Origin: CAZDAW01 sp964503685
Lineage (GTDB): Bacteria > Chloroflexota > Anaerolineae > Anaerolineales > Anaerolineaceae
Length of the DNA: 13,679 nucleotides
NCBI GenBank assembly: GCA_964503685.1
Contig: CAZDAW010000099.1
Location: 1-13,679, forward strand
Direction: 5' to 3'
Below the pieces are notes generated by a model. The model did not search any database. It was given only the letters and a program-made list of their open reading frames with translations, and had not been told where the DNA came from. Shown in pieces: positions 1 to 6,509 of the stretch. The translations under genes and the position numbers were made by a program. Each line of letters starts with the position of its first letter. The first letter of the stretch is position 1.

Positions 1-53
1 CAGGACGCAGCCCTTTCAAGGCTAAAACGAGAGTTCGAATCTCTCTGGGGGCA
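1..53 (+). tRNA. tRNA-Glu (anticodon UUC), 3' part; 5' end outside the window
   Basis: This is the 3' two thirds of a tRNA gene, starting at the end of the D arm. The anticodon stem AGCC/GGCT (9-12 and 20-23) closes a 7-nt loop at 13-19 with T at position 33 and anticodon TTC at 15-17, so it should read GAA/GAG. The T arm is GAGAG (29-33), loop TTCGAAT (34-40), stem CTCTC (41-45). The acceptor strand is 46-52 and the discriminator base is A53. It resembles bacterial tRNA-Glu in the GGACGC segment before the anticodon arm and in the CCCTTTCA loop region. CC follows but the next base is T, so a complete CCA is not encoded and must be added after transcription. The acceptor 5' strand and most of the D arm lie upstream of base 1. 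Confidence 0.93.
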
Positions 54-112
54 CCTCTCTCAATTCCCGTATCTTTACCCGAACCGGGAGGAAAAGGGAG
101 AACAACTGTAAT

Positions 113-141
113 AAGCCGCTCTTTTGGGCGGCTTTTTATTT
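113..141 (+). terminator. Rho-independent terminator downstream of tRNA-Glu
   Basis: A 9-bp stem (113-121 with 126-134, one G-U pair) closes a TTTT loop and runs into a T-rich tail to about 141. It lies 60 bp after the tRNA body and is the likely end of the tRNA transcript. On the minus strand the sequence after the stem is only weakly T-rich, so any stop for the phosphatase transcript coming from the other side would be weaker. Confidence 0.85.
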
Positions 142-143
142 TC

Positions 144-193
144 CAGCCCTTTCATACCCACTGAGGGTACTTGAGGCTAAAACGAGAGTTCGA
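144..193 (+). pseudogene. Broken partial copy of tRNA-Glu with a 19-nt insertion in the anticodon loop
   Basis: Bases 144-154 repeat tRNA bases 8-18 exactly (11 nt), and bases 174-193 repeat tRNA bases 19-38 exactly (20 nt). The two blocks are contiguous in the tRNA but separated here by 19 nt (155-173). The break falls between tRNA positions 37 and 38, next to the anticodon. The extra segment can fold as TACCC/GGGTA (155-159 with 165-169) around ACTGA. The copy has no acceptor stem or D arm and stops inside the T loop, so it cannot be a working tRNA. It could be the scar of an integration or deletion at the tRNA gene, or a partial duplication. The identity is directly visible; the origin is inference. 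Confidence 0.75.
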
Positions 194-235
194 TAAGCTA
201 ATAATTAACCAAAGGGGTTATGGAATGCAAATAAT

Positions 236-949
236 CTATCGCTTATTAGCAGAAATTCTACTTAACAAAGAAGTAAGAGGAAGAACATCATCTGGAACAG
301 GAGTTACAAAATCAGTCGCTTCTCCCGAGAGATGTTCAACAGAGGCCCACGTAACTACTTTACCTGCCAGGCGCCCATCGCTCTTATCAACCAATATTTC
401 TGACACGGAACAATTGTGATTGGCGCTGATATCAATTTGTCCCAGATCAACTTCTGGACAGAGGTCCTTCAATGGAAAATAGAATATGCCGCCGTGTCCG
501 ACAACAATTAAATTCTGATTATCTTTACCAGCAATGATCTGCTCAATTCCAGATCGCATTCGTTCCCAGAGGCTGTGATAATTTTCTCCGCCAGGAAACG
601 CTGCTTCAAGTTCTCCATGAAGCCAACGCTCAATAATCCCATTATGCAACGCCCAGGCTTCTGAGTTGGGGGACATTTTTTCCAATTCACCTACATTGAC
701 TTCACGGAAATTCTCCATCACCACTGGCTTCATGCCAAGAGGTGCAGCGATAATCTCGGCTGTTTCCTTTGCCCGTTTTAATGGTGAAGTATATATCCCA
801 TCAATTTTGATGTTTTCAAAATACCTGGCCGTTTGTTGCGCCTGCAAGATACCCTTGGGTGTCAATGAATAATCAACCAGCTTACAAGAAAATTCTTTTG
901 ATATATTTGCCGGATTCTCTCCGTGCCGTACAAAATATAACCTGTTCAT
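236..949 (-). CDS. Histidine phosphatase family protein (phosphoglycerate mutase-like)
   Basis: A 237-residue soluble protein of the histidine phosphatase superfamily, whose members hydrolyse phosphate esters through a phosphohistidine intermediate. The catalytic RHGE motif is at residues 8-11 (His9 the likely nucleophile), followed by SPLKRAKETA at 55-64 with the phosphate-pocket Arg59. An acidic residue near 83-90 (REVNVGELE) could be the proton donor, and the second histidine is His152 in VVGHGG. Length suits the small broad-specificity branch (CobC/GpmB/PhoE-like). The substrate cannot be told from sequence. The ATG start is preceded by AAGGA a few bases upstream. The gene diverges from the CapA-like gene and ends close to the tRNA remnant. 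Family assignment is firm, specific role unknown. Confidence 0.9.
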   Translation of the reverse strand: MNRLYFVRHGENPANISKEFSCKLVDYSLTPKGILQAQQTARYFENIKIDGIYTSPLKRAKETAEIIAAPLGMKPVVMENFREVNVGELEKMSPNSEAWALHNGIIERWLHGELEAAFPGGENYHSLWERMRSGIEQIIAGKDNQNLIVVGHGGIFYFPLKDLCPEVDLGQIDISANHNCSVSEILVDKSDGRLAGKVVTWASVEHLSGEATDFVTPVPDDVLPLTSLLSRISANKR

Positions 950-956
950 GTTTTCC

Positions 957-985
957 TTGACCTTAAAATCGTCTAATTATATACT
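957..985 (+). promoter_or_regulatory. Sigma-70-type promoter for the CapA-like lipoprotein gene
   Basis: TTGACC (957-962) and TATACT (980-985) are each one base off consensus and separated by exactly 17 bp. Transcription should start near 992, leaving a leader of about 48 nt before the ATG at 1040. The -35 partly overlaps the ribosome site of the divergent phosphatase gene. Confidence 0.65.
976..981 (-). promoter_or_regulatory. -10 box for the histidine phosphatase gene
   Basis: The minus strand reads a perfect TATAAT here, 26 bp before the phosphatase ATG, giving an expected start near 969 and a short leader holding the AAGGA ribosome site. No good -35 is visible at standard spacing. It overlaps the -10 box of the opposing promoter. 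Confidence 0.5.
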
Positions 986-995
986 CTTTTATATT

Positions 996-1005
996 CTTAC
1001 GTAAG
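996..1005. promoter_or_regulatory. 10-bp perfect palindrome, possible operator
   Basis: CTTACGTAAG is a perfect palindrome placed just downstream of the predicted plus-strand start and upstream of the minus-strand -10 box. A dimeric regulator bound here could affect both divergent genes. A 10-bp palindrome in AT-rich DNA can occur by chance. Confidence 0.3.
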
Positions 1006-1039
1006 CAAGAAACAGATCAACCCGTAAGCTTCACTCACA

Positions 1040-2728
1040 ATGAAATATCACACCACCTTCATGATCCTTTTTTTCATCCTGTCAGTTATAGCTTGCAGCC
1101 TGCCTGCTCAGCCAGTCGCTGTGGCCGGGTATTCCTCTACCATCACTCTGACGCCTTTCCAACCCGATGCGTCAACTTCGCAATCCATACAGACCACTGC
1201 CGCCTTTGCAACGCCAGCACAAGCTGAAGAATCTAACAGACTTCCAATCTGGATCGATCCCCTTCTGCCGGTAACTTTGCGTAACAGTCTGACAATATCT
1301 CCAGAATTAAGGGAAGTGAAAGAAGCCAATGACGCCGCTGTACGTCTGGAAATGAATCAGGACGCCATAATCAGTCAATGGATCTATGCCCTGGTCGCGC
1401 CGTTTCCGACACTTACTGACTCTGTCTCATCGCAAGATTTAACTAACCTTTGGCGCGGGCAAGGCGGCGATTTCCTTAACGAGCATGCCTTGTTGATGGA
1501 CGAAGAAACATTGCATGCGCTGACGACCATCTGGGGTTCCCCGGCTGATGGTGTGACGCAAATACTGCCGGCTAATGAGTTGGTTCAATATGCCTGGGAC
1601 CACAAACCCGGCTGGGCTATTGTACCTTTTGAGAATCTGGAGCCGCGTTGGAAAGTAATTGAGATTGATGGTCAATCTCCAATTAGAAAAACTTTCGATC
1701 CGGCAATATACCCGCTCAGTATTCCAATCTCATTTACCGGAGAACTGGCGCCCACCATCCTGGGGATTAATTACATATCTTCACCCTGGTTGACTACCGG
1801 AAACCGCGACCCATCCCGTTTGACCGTTGTAGTGATGACCGGAGTCACTGCCCTGGTACGCGCCACCGCTTTTGCCATGGAACAACAGGGAATCACTTAT
1901 CCGGCGCGGGATATTGGCAGTATATTGCGTGAAGCCGACCTGACGCATATCAGCAACGAAGTGCCGTTTGCCGAGAATTGTCCATACCCCAATCCAGTAC
2001 AGCAGGATGTTCACTTTTGCAGCGACACACGCTATATCCAGCTTCTGGAAGATATTGGCACGGATATCGTTGAGATGACTGGCGACCACTTTGCCGATTG
2101 GGGAACTGATGCGATGTTATATACGCTCCAATTATACAAAGACCGCAACTGGCAGTACTATGGCGGCGGTGAAAACCTGGCCGATGGGCAAAAAGCAATT
2201 ATTATAGAGCATAACGGCAACCGGCTCGCTTTTATCGGCTGCAACGCGAAACGAGGGGGGTTTGCTACCGCCAGCGAAAGTCAGCCGGGCGCTGTACCCT
2301 GCGACATTCCATGGGTGAGCTCTGAGATCACCCGACTGCGCGCCGAAGGCTATTTACCAATCGCCACATTCCAGCATTTCGAATATTACACCTATACGGC
2401 CCAGCCCGACCAGCAATCCGATTCACAAGCACTGGCAGACGCCGGAGCAGTCATTGTGAGCGGCAGTCAGGCTCACCAACCACAGGCGTTAGAGTTTCAT
2501 AATAATTCACTTATCCACTATGGATTAGGTAATCTTTTCTTTGACCAATATGATGTAAGTCTTCCCTGCCGCCAGGGGTTCATCGACCGGCATGTTTTTT
2601 ATAATGGTAAATATATCAGCACCGAACTTATAACCATCATGTTCGAAGATTATGCCCGCGCCCGTCTCATGACATCAGCCGAACGGCAGCAACTTCTTGC
2701 CGATGACTTCGCGGCCAGCGGCTGGTAG
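1040..2728 (+). CDS. CapA-family (PGA_cap) lipoprotein with an N-terminal binding-protein-like domain
   Basis: A 562-residue predicted lipoprotein. The signal peptide (1-18) ends in a VIAC lipobox with Cys19 the lipidated residue, followed by a Ser/Thr/Pro-rich linker to about 65. Residues 70-250 form a separate domain whose pattern (YALVAPFPTLTD..., WRGQ, WAIVPFENL, KVIEIDGQSP) resembles a periplasmic binding-protein fold; that is inference. Residues 260-505 match the CapA/PGA_cap metallophosphatase-like domain: SNEVPF at 305-310 for the usual NLE block, TGDHFADWG at 347-355 for NNHxxDxG, and near the end an alanine-rich helix, AHQPQ and HYGLGNLFFDQ (493-503). The usual Asp of the first metal motif (GDVMLGR) appears as MTGVTALVR (266-274), so metal binding may differ. 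CapA proteins act in polyglutamate or envelope polymer metabolism; the role here is unproven. No clear Shine-Dalgarno is seen. Both flanks have their own promoter signals, so it may be monocistronic. Confidence 0.8.
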   Translation: MKYHTTFMILFFILSVIACSLPAQPVAVAGYSSTITLTPFQPDASTSQSIQTTAAFATPAQAEESNRLPIWIDPLLPVTLRNSLTISPELREVKEANDAAVRLEMNQDAIISQWIYALVAPFPTLTDSVSSQDLTNLWRGQGGDFLNEHALLMDEETLHALTTIWGSPADGVTQILPANELVQYAWDHKPGWAIVPFENLEPRWKVIEIDGQSPIRKTFDPAIYPLSIPISFTGELAPTILGINYISSPWLTTGNRDPSRLTVVVMTGVTALVRATAFAMEQQGITYPARDIGSILREADLTHISNEVPFAENCPYPNPVQQDVHFCSDTRYIQLLEDIGTDIVEMTGDHFADWGTDAMLYTLQLYKDRNWQYYGGGENLADGQKAIIIEHNGNRLAFIGCNAKRGGFATASESQPGAVPCDIPWVSSEITRLRAEGYLPIATFQHFEYYTYTAQPDQQSDSQALADAGAVIVSGSQAHQPQALEFHNNSLIHYGLGNLFFDQYDVSLPCRQGFIDRHVFYNGKYISTELITIMFEDYARARLMTSAERQQLLADDFAASGW

Positions 2729-2752
2729 GTATTAATAACCAACTTATTCAGA

Positions 2753-2758
2753 TATAAT
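2753..2758 (+). promoter_or_regulatory. -10 box upstream of the SpoIIAA-like/CarH-like pair
   Basis: A perfect TATAAT lies 41 bp before the ATG at 2800, but no recognisable -35 sits 16-19 bp upstream. Weak -35 elements often mean that an activator is needed. MerR-type regulators usually act at the promoter core, so this is where self-control by the downstream regulator would be looked for. I see no obvious repeated operator. Confidence 0.45.
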
Positions 2759-2799
2759 TTAAGTTAGACAACAACCACCAAACTGCTGGAGGACTGAAA

Positions 2800-3162
2800 A
2801 TGGAAAGGGTAAAGACATTAAATTATAAAAACAAGAATATTGTGTATGTCGATGTATCTGACTGCATGCCTGAAGAGTCAATAAAAACCCTTCCTGAAGC
2901 AAAAAAAATTATCGCCTCACAACCCTTAGGCAGTGCGCTTGTGTTAATGAAAGTGACAAACGCGCATTATAACAAAGAGGCAGCCGAAGCGATTAAAGAG
3001 TTTGTTCAGCATAACACACCTTATGTTAAAGCATCTGCCGTCGTTGGCGCCGAGGGTATCCGTATGGTATTGCTGACGACAGTTGCTCTACTGGCGCGAC
3101 GAGAAATCAAGACTTTCAATACCGTAGAAGAAGCAAAAGATTGGTTAGTTTCGATTTATTAA
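2800..3162 (+). CDS. Small SpoIIAA/STAS-like protein
   Basis: A 120-residue soluble protein without signal peptide or membrane segment. It shows the pattern of small SpoIIAA/STAS-like proteins found in many bacteria: an N-terminal beta strand (NIVYVDVSDC, 13-22), a middle LVLMKVTNAHYN strand, then the YVKASAVVGAEGIRMVLL block (74-91), and a C-terminal REIKTFNTVEEAKDWL segment (101-116). The start is well set by GGAGGA at 2788-2793, six bases before the ATG. The next gene begins 14 bp after its stop, so the two are very likely co-transcribed. STAS-type domains often mediate regulatory protein contacts. The function is unknown, but the pairing with a photoreceptor-type regulator suggests a place in the same response. 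Confidence 0.7.
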   Translation: MERVKTLNYKNKNIVYVDVSDCMPEESIKTLPEAKKIIASQPLGSALVLMKVTNAHYNKEAAEAIKEFVQHNTPYVKASAVVGAEGIRMVLLTTVALLARREIKTFNTVEEAKDWLVSIY

Positions 3163-3176
3163 ACCCAAAGTATATT

Positions 3177-4127
3177 ATGCCAGATCTATCTGATCTCTCT
3201 GATCAACCAAAATTTACGATCAAAAAAGTTACTGCCCAGACAGGTATTCCGGCAGTGACGATTCGGGCCTGGGAAAGACGCTATAACTTTCTCAATCCTC
3301 ACCGCACCGAAAGTAATTACAGGCTTTATTCCGATAGAGAGGTAGCAATTCTTATTTGGTTAAAAAATCGAATTGATTCGGGTTTTTCGATCAGCAGTGC
3401 AATCGTTGAGCTAAAAACCTCGCCACAAACGATTCAAATTTCCGAATTATTACCCTTCACACCATCTCATCCTAACAAAAAGACCAATAAATCACCGGCG
3501 GAATATTCAAAACGACTCTACTACCTCCTGATCCACCACGACGAAGAATCAGCATCGAATGTTTTACGAGAGGCAAGTTCGATCTTTGATGTCGCCGCAT
3601 TATGCACCGATATTATCACACCCTGTCTGGTCGAAATTGGCGAAGCCTGGTACCGCGGCGAAATTCTGATATCCACCGAGCATTTTGCCAGTAACATCAT
3701 CCGCGGCTGGCTAATGATGTTGTATCAGACAACAACCGTGCGTCAAAAAAAACCTTATATTCTGATTGGTTGCGCCCCTCTGGAATTCCACGACATCGGC
3801 AGCTTAATGCTGGCGCTCTTATTACGAAATGAAGGATACCAGACGGAGTACCTGGGACCCGATATTCCAATCGATGACCTGGTCTTTTATGCCGGCGATC
3901 AACATCCTGCTCTAATTTGTCTCTCAGCTACAACGAAAGGCAGCGCTCTGGGGCTCAAAAGTATTCAAGAAAAATTATCGCGAATCCGCCCACCTTCATC
4001 TTTTGGTTTCGGCGGGCGCGCTTTTAATCTAAACCCAGAACTTCGCGACCAGATACCAGGCGTCTTTTTGGGTGAAACTTATCCAATCGCTATTAAAAAC
4101 ATCCAGTCTCTGTTGAAATCCACCTGA
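3177..4127 (+). CDS. MerR-family regulator with cobalamin-binding photoreceptor domain (CarH/LitR-like)
   Basis: A 316-residue regulator. Residues 12-80 are a MerR winged helix (FTIKKVTAQTGIPAVTIRAW, ERRY, NYRLYSDREV). Residues 108-185 are the four-helix cap of B12-sensing proteins and carry W158-x9-E168-H169, the Wx9EH signature of CarH, which covers the adenosyl group. Residues 193-316 are a Rossmann-type B12 domain with the ExHxxG motif E203-F-H205-D-I-G208, His205 being the lower cobalt ligand. In known CarH proteins the adenosylcobalamin-bound tetramer represses in the dark and falls apart in light. Residue 159 after the Trp is Tyr, whereas my recollection of Thermus CarH is a His there. 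A TTG at 3141 would overlap the upstream gene by 22 bp; ATG 3177 is preferred because it avoids the overlap, though its ribosome site is weak. It sits beside, and converges on, a photolyase gene. Confidence 0.88.
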   Translation: MPDLSDLSDQPKFTIKKVTAQTGIPAVTIRAWERRYNFLNPHRTESNYRLYSDREVAILIWLKNRIDSGFSISSAIVELKTSPQTIQISELLPFTPSHPNKKTNKSPAEYSKRLYYLLIHHDEESASNVLREASSIFDVAALCTDIITPCLVEIGEAWYRGEILISTEHFASNIIRGWLMMLYQTTTVRQKKPYILIGCAPLEFHDIGSLMLALLLRNEGYQTEYLGPDIPIDDLVFYAGDQHPALICLSATTKGSALGLKSIQEKLSRIRPPSSFGFGGRAFNLNPELRDQIPGVFLGETYPIAIKNIQSLLKST

Positions 4128-4191
4128 ATTCAATTTAAAGGGATCATTGTCAACCAATCTTTTTGGGATTATTCGGAGCTATCTACAATAA

Positions 4192-5589
4192 TTACCCTTT
4201 TTCATTCAATTGGGTATACGCCGCCAGAGTTCGCTGCTTAGCAAAAGCATGATCGACAACTGGCGCAGGATAATCCTTACCAATCCGGCAATGTGCACTT
4301 AACTGAATACTGTCAGGCATCAGCCAGGGCTGATGGATATACGCATCAGGAACATCAATCAGCTCAGCGACCCATCTTCGAATATATCGTCCAAATGGAT
4401 CGCTCTTGACACTTTGCAACACAGGATTGAAAATGCGAAAATATGGCGCTGCATCTGTACCTACTCCTGCTACCCATTGCCACCCGCCATTGTTAGCAGC
4501 CAGGTCGCCATCAACCAGGTTTTGCATAAACCAGCGCTCACCTTCACGCCAGTCAATTAAAAGGTCTTTCACAAGAAATGAGGCAACAATCATCCGGCAG
4601 CGGTTGTGAATCCAGCCAGTTTGAACAAGCTGCCGCATGGCAGCATCGACAATCGGGTACCCCGTCAGCCCATTTTTCCACAATTGCAGACTGTGCAGGT
4701 CATCTCGCCAGGGAATATTACGATATTTCCGGTTGAACGCTTCGTCAGCAACATAAGGAAAATGATAGAGTATAGAATGATAGAACTCCCGCCAGATTAA
4801 TTCATTCAACCAAACTTCTACACCCCGGCGAGATCTTGAATCAGGCGCTTCTTGGATAGCAAAATAAGCTTTAAGGATTGCATGACGGGCTGAAAGCATT
4901 CCCCATTTAAAATACGGCGACAGGACGGAGGTCCCTTCGATGTCAGCCCGGTCACGATTTTCAGCATAATCCCAGATGGAATGTTCAAAGAAATGATCCA
5001 AGCGTCTGATCGCTTCACCTTCTCCCGCGAGAAACCCGGAAACCTCTGTCGCTTCGAACAAATCCGATTCTGGCAAGTCAGGCGCCCACAAAAAACGACC
5101 AGAAACAGATTTCAATTCGAGTAAATCGGGATTGACCAACTCCTTCCAGCGTTTGCTAAAATGGGTGAAAACAGTATAGGGCGTTCCATCGTGTTTTACA
5201 ACCAGCGCTGGCGGTAACACAGTCAAGCCAGAAACCAGCCTTAATGGTAATTGGGTGGAGATTTCTCTATCTCTACGCGAAGCATAAGGGCCGTAATCTT
5301 CCTGGGCAACAATTAAATCAGCTTCATACATCGCACAAACTCGGGCCAGCACTTCAAGAGGCTTTCCCTGAATAACGATTAGTCGGCTGTTGCGTGAACA
5401 TAGATCACGATCGAGATGGCGCAATCCGTTCAGTAAAAACACCTGCCGGCGAGTGGCAGGTGTTTTCAACAAAGCTGGATCGAATATAAACAGTGGAACT
5501 ACCTGATCAGAATATTTCAATGCTTCTGCTAATGCAGGCGAATCAGAAAGACGGAAATCACGACGTATCCACCAGATAACCCGAGACAC
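4192..5589 (-). CDS. phrB: Deoxyribodipyrimidine photolyase (class I CPD type)
   Basis: A 465-residue flavoprotein that should repair UV-induced cyclobutane pyrimidine dimers using blue light, close to the usual length for the family. The N-terminal alpha/beta antenna domain starts with VIWWIRRDFRLSDSPAL and runs to about 130. The FAD domain shows TSVLSPYFKWGMLSAR (220-235), ELIWREFYHSILYHFP (263-278), GYPIVDAAMRQL (310-321), TGWIHNR (324-330) and NNGGWQW followed by GTDAAPYFRIFNP (366-388). The Asn and Trp residues of NNGGWQW match the flavin-contacting Asn and electron-chain Trp of E. coli photolyase, so it looks active rather than a signalling cryptochrome, though this cannot be fully separated by eye. 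The start is GTG, with no in-frame ATG nearby and no Shine-Dalgarno. It lies 76 bp downstream of the SDR gene but has its own promoter signal and converges on the CarH-like gene. Confidence 0.93.
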   Translation of the reverse strand: MSRVIWWIRRDFRLSDSPALAEALKYSDQVVPLFIFDPALLKTPATRRQVFLLNGLRHLDRDLCSRNSRLIVIQGKPLEVLARVCAMYEADLIVAQEDYGPYASRRDREISTQLPLRLVSGLTVLPPALVVKHDGTPYTVFTHFSKRWKELVNPDLLELKSVSGRFLWAPDLPESDLFEATEVSGFLAGEGEAIRRLDHFFEHSIWDYAENRDRADIEGTSVLSPYFKWGMLSARHAILKAYFAIQEAPDSRSRRGVEVWLNELIWREFYHSILYHFPYVADEAFNRKYRNIPWRDDLHSLQLWKNGLTGYPIVDAAMRQLVQTGWIHNRCRMIVASFLVKDLLIDWREGERWFMQNLVDGDLAANNGGWQWVAGVGTDAAPYFRIFNPVLQSVKSDPFGRYIRRWVAELIDVPDAYIHQPWLMPDSIQLSAHCRIGKDYPAPVVDHAFAKQRTLAAYTQLNEKG

Positions 5590-5595
5590 ATACAG

Positions 5596-5604
5596 ATTAT
5601 AGCA
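5596..5604 (-). promoter_or_regulatory. Extended -10 promoter for photolyase, implying a leaderless mRNA
   Basis: The minus strand reads TGCTATAAT: a perfect -10 box plus the TGn extension that relieves the need for a -35. Only six bases separate it from the GTG start codon, so transcription would begin at or within a base or two of the GTG. This fits the lack of a ribosome binding site. Confidence 0.6.
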
Positions 5605-5665
5605 CCGACATTCAGCAAAATTCCTGAAACGAAAAATATGCTAATTCACTGATCCGGGCAAAAAC

Positions 5666-6466
5666 TTACCCCTTTGCTGTATATGGAAGTCCTCCGCTGA
5701 CAATCAGATGCGAACCAGTGATCTGGTCAGCAAATGGCGAACAGAGAAAAGCTACCGCCTTAGCAATATCATCCGGCGTCTCAAGACGGCCCAGAATCAA
5801 TCGTCGGCGATATTCTTCTTTAACATCAGCAGGCGGAATGTTACGCCGCGCCCCTTCCTGCTGCCACTCCAGTTCCATCATCTCGGTTTCGACATCACCG
5901 GGGCCCACAGCATTAACCGTTACATAAGGCGCCCACTCCTGGGCAGCAACTTGCGTCAACCCGATAATTGCAAATTTCGACGCGCAATAAGGCCCAAAAT
6001 ATTTCGTGACGCAGTTAAACTGAGCAACATAAGAGCCAAGATTTACAATCCGGCCCCATTTTTGGGCAATCATATAAGGAGCTACCTTGCGCATACACAA
6101 GAAAGTACCCTTTGCCATAATATCCACATGCCGGTCCCAATCTTCTTCGCTGCAATCCAAAATCGGCCGGTAAAGTGAGATACCCGCGTTATTAACCAGG
6201 ATATCAATGTGCTTAAATTTTTTGATAACATCATCGACCATCCCATCAACAACGCTGCTTTGAGAAATATCACCAGGCGCTACCACAGTTTTACGGCCCA
6301 ACGCTTGAATTTCTTTCGCTGTTTGTTCTGCAGTTTCGGCTTTCAGATCATTCACCGCAATATCAGCGCCGTGTTTTGCCAGACGTAAAGCAATACCCTT
6401 TCCGATCCCACGACCTGAACCAGTGACCAGGGCTACTTTACCGCTAAAATCAAAGCCATTATCCAT
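5666..6466 (-). CDS. Short-chain dehydrogenase/reductase (SDR), NAD-type
   Basis: A 266-residue classical SDR oxidoreductase. It has the cofactor motif TGSGRGIG (15-22), NNAG (92-95), catalytic Ser145 in VNLGSYVAQ, and Y160-x3-K164 in YCASK. An acidic residue, Asp40, at the end of the second strand (AVNDL) favours NAD(H) over NADP(H). The C-terminal ITGSHLIVSGG block is typical of FabG-like members. The substrate is unknown, but as last gene after a sugar importer it most likely oxidises or reduces a sugar, polyol or keto-sugar intermediate. The frame is open upstream to a TTG at 6478, but GGAGG sits five bases before the ATG at 6466, so that start is chosen. It lies 43 bp after the permease gene, same strand, and probably belongs to that operon. 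Confidence 0.92.
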   Translation of the reverse strand: MDNGFDFSGKVALVTGSGRGIGKGIALRLAKHGADIAVNDLKAETAEQTAKEIQALGRKTVVAPGDISQSSVVDGMVDDVIKKFKHIDILVNNAGISLYRPILDCSEEDWDRHVDIMAKGTFLCMRKVAPYMIAQKWGRIVNLGSYVAQFNCVTKYFGPYCASKFAIIGLTQVAAQEWAPYVTVNAVGPGDVETEMMELEWQQEGARRNIPPADVKEEYRRRLILGRLETPDDIAKAVAFLCSPFADQITGSHLIVSGGLPYTAKG

Positions 6467-6471
6467 AGGAA

Positions 6472-6476
6472 CCTCC
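6472..6476 (-). promoter_or_regulatory. Ribosome binding site of the SDR gene
   Basis: GGAGG on the minus strand, five bases before ATG 6466. It shows that the upstream in-frame TTG at 6478, which would itself run into this site, is not the start. Confidence 0.8.
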
Positions 6477-6509
6477 AAATTTATGTAATCGACCAGAAAA
6501 ACGAATGCC

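Noticed and set aside
206..222. Small hairpin TAACC-AAAGG-GGTTA near the end of the phosphatase gene
   Set aside because: A 5-bp stem without T-run on either strand is expected by chance in this AT-rich stretch.
171..419. 82-residue plus-strand frame starting inside the tRNA-derived repeat
   Set aside because: It lies antisense to the well-supported histidine phosphatase gene, has no ribosome site, and its product resembles nothing I know.
3141..3176. TTG start of the CarH-like gene overlapping the SpoIIAA-like gene
   Set aside because: The ATG at 3177 avoids the overlap and still leaves a full MerR domain. TTG use is possible but not supported by a ribosome site.
4137..4200. Inverted repeat (AAAGGG...CCCTTT and ATTGT...ACAAT) in the convergent gap between the CarH-like and photolyase genes as a shared terminator
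   Set aside because: The two short arms are separated by internal mismatches and a loop of over 30 nt, and no T-run is properly placed. Too weak to call.
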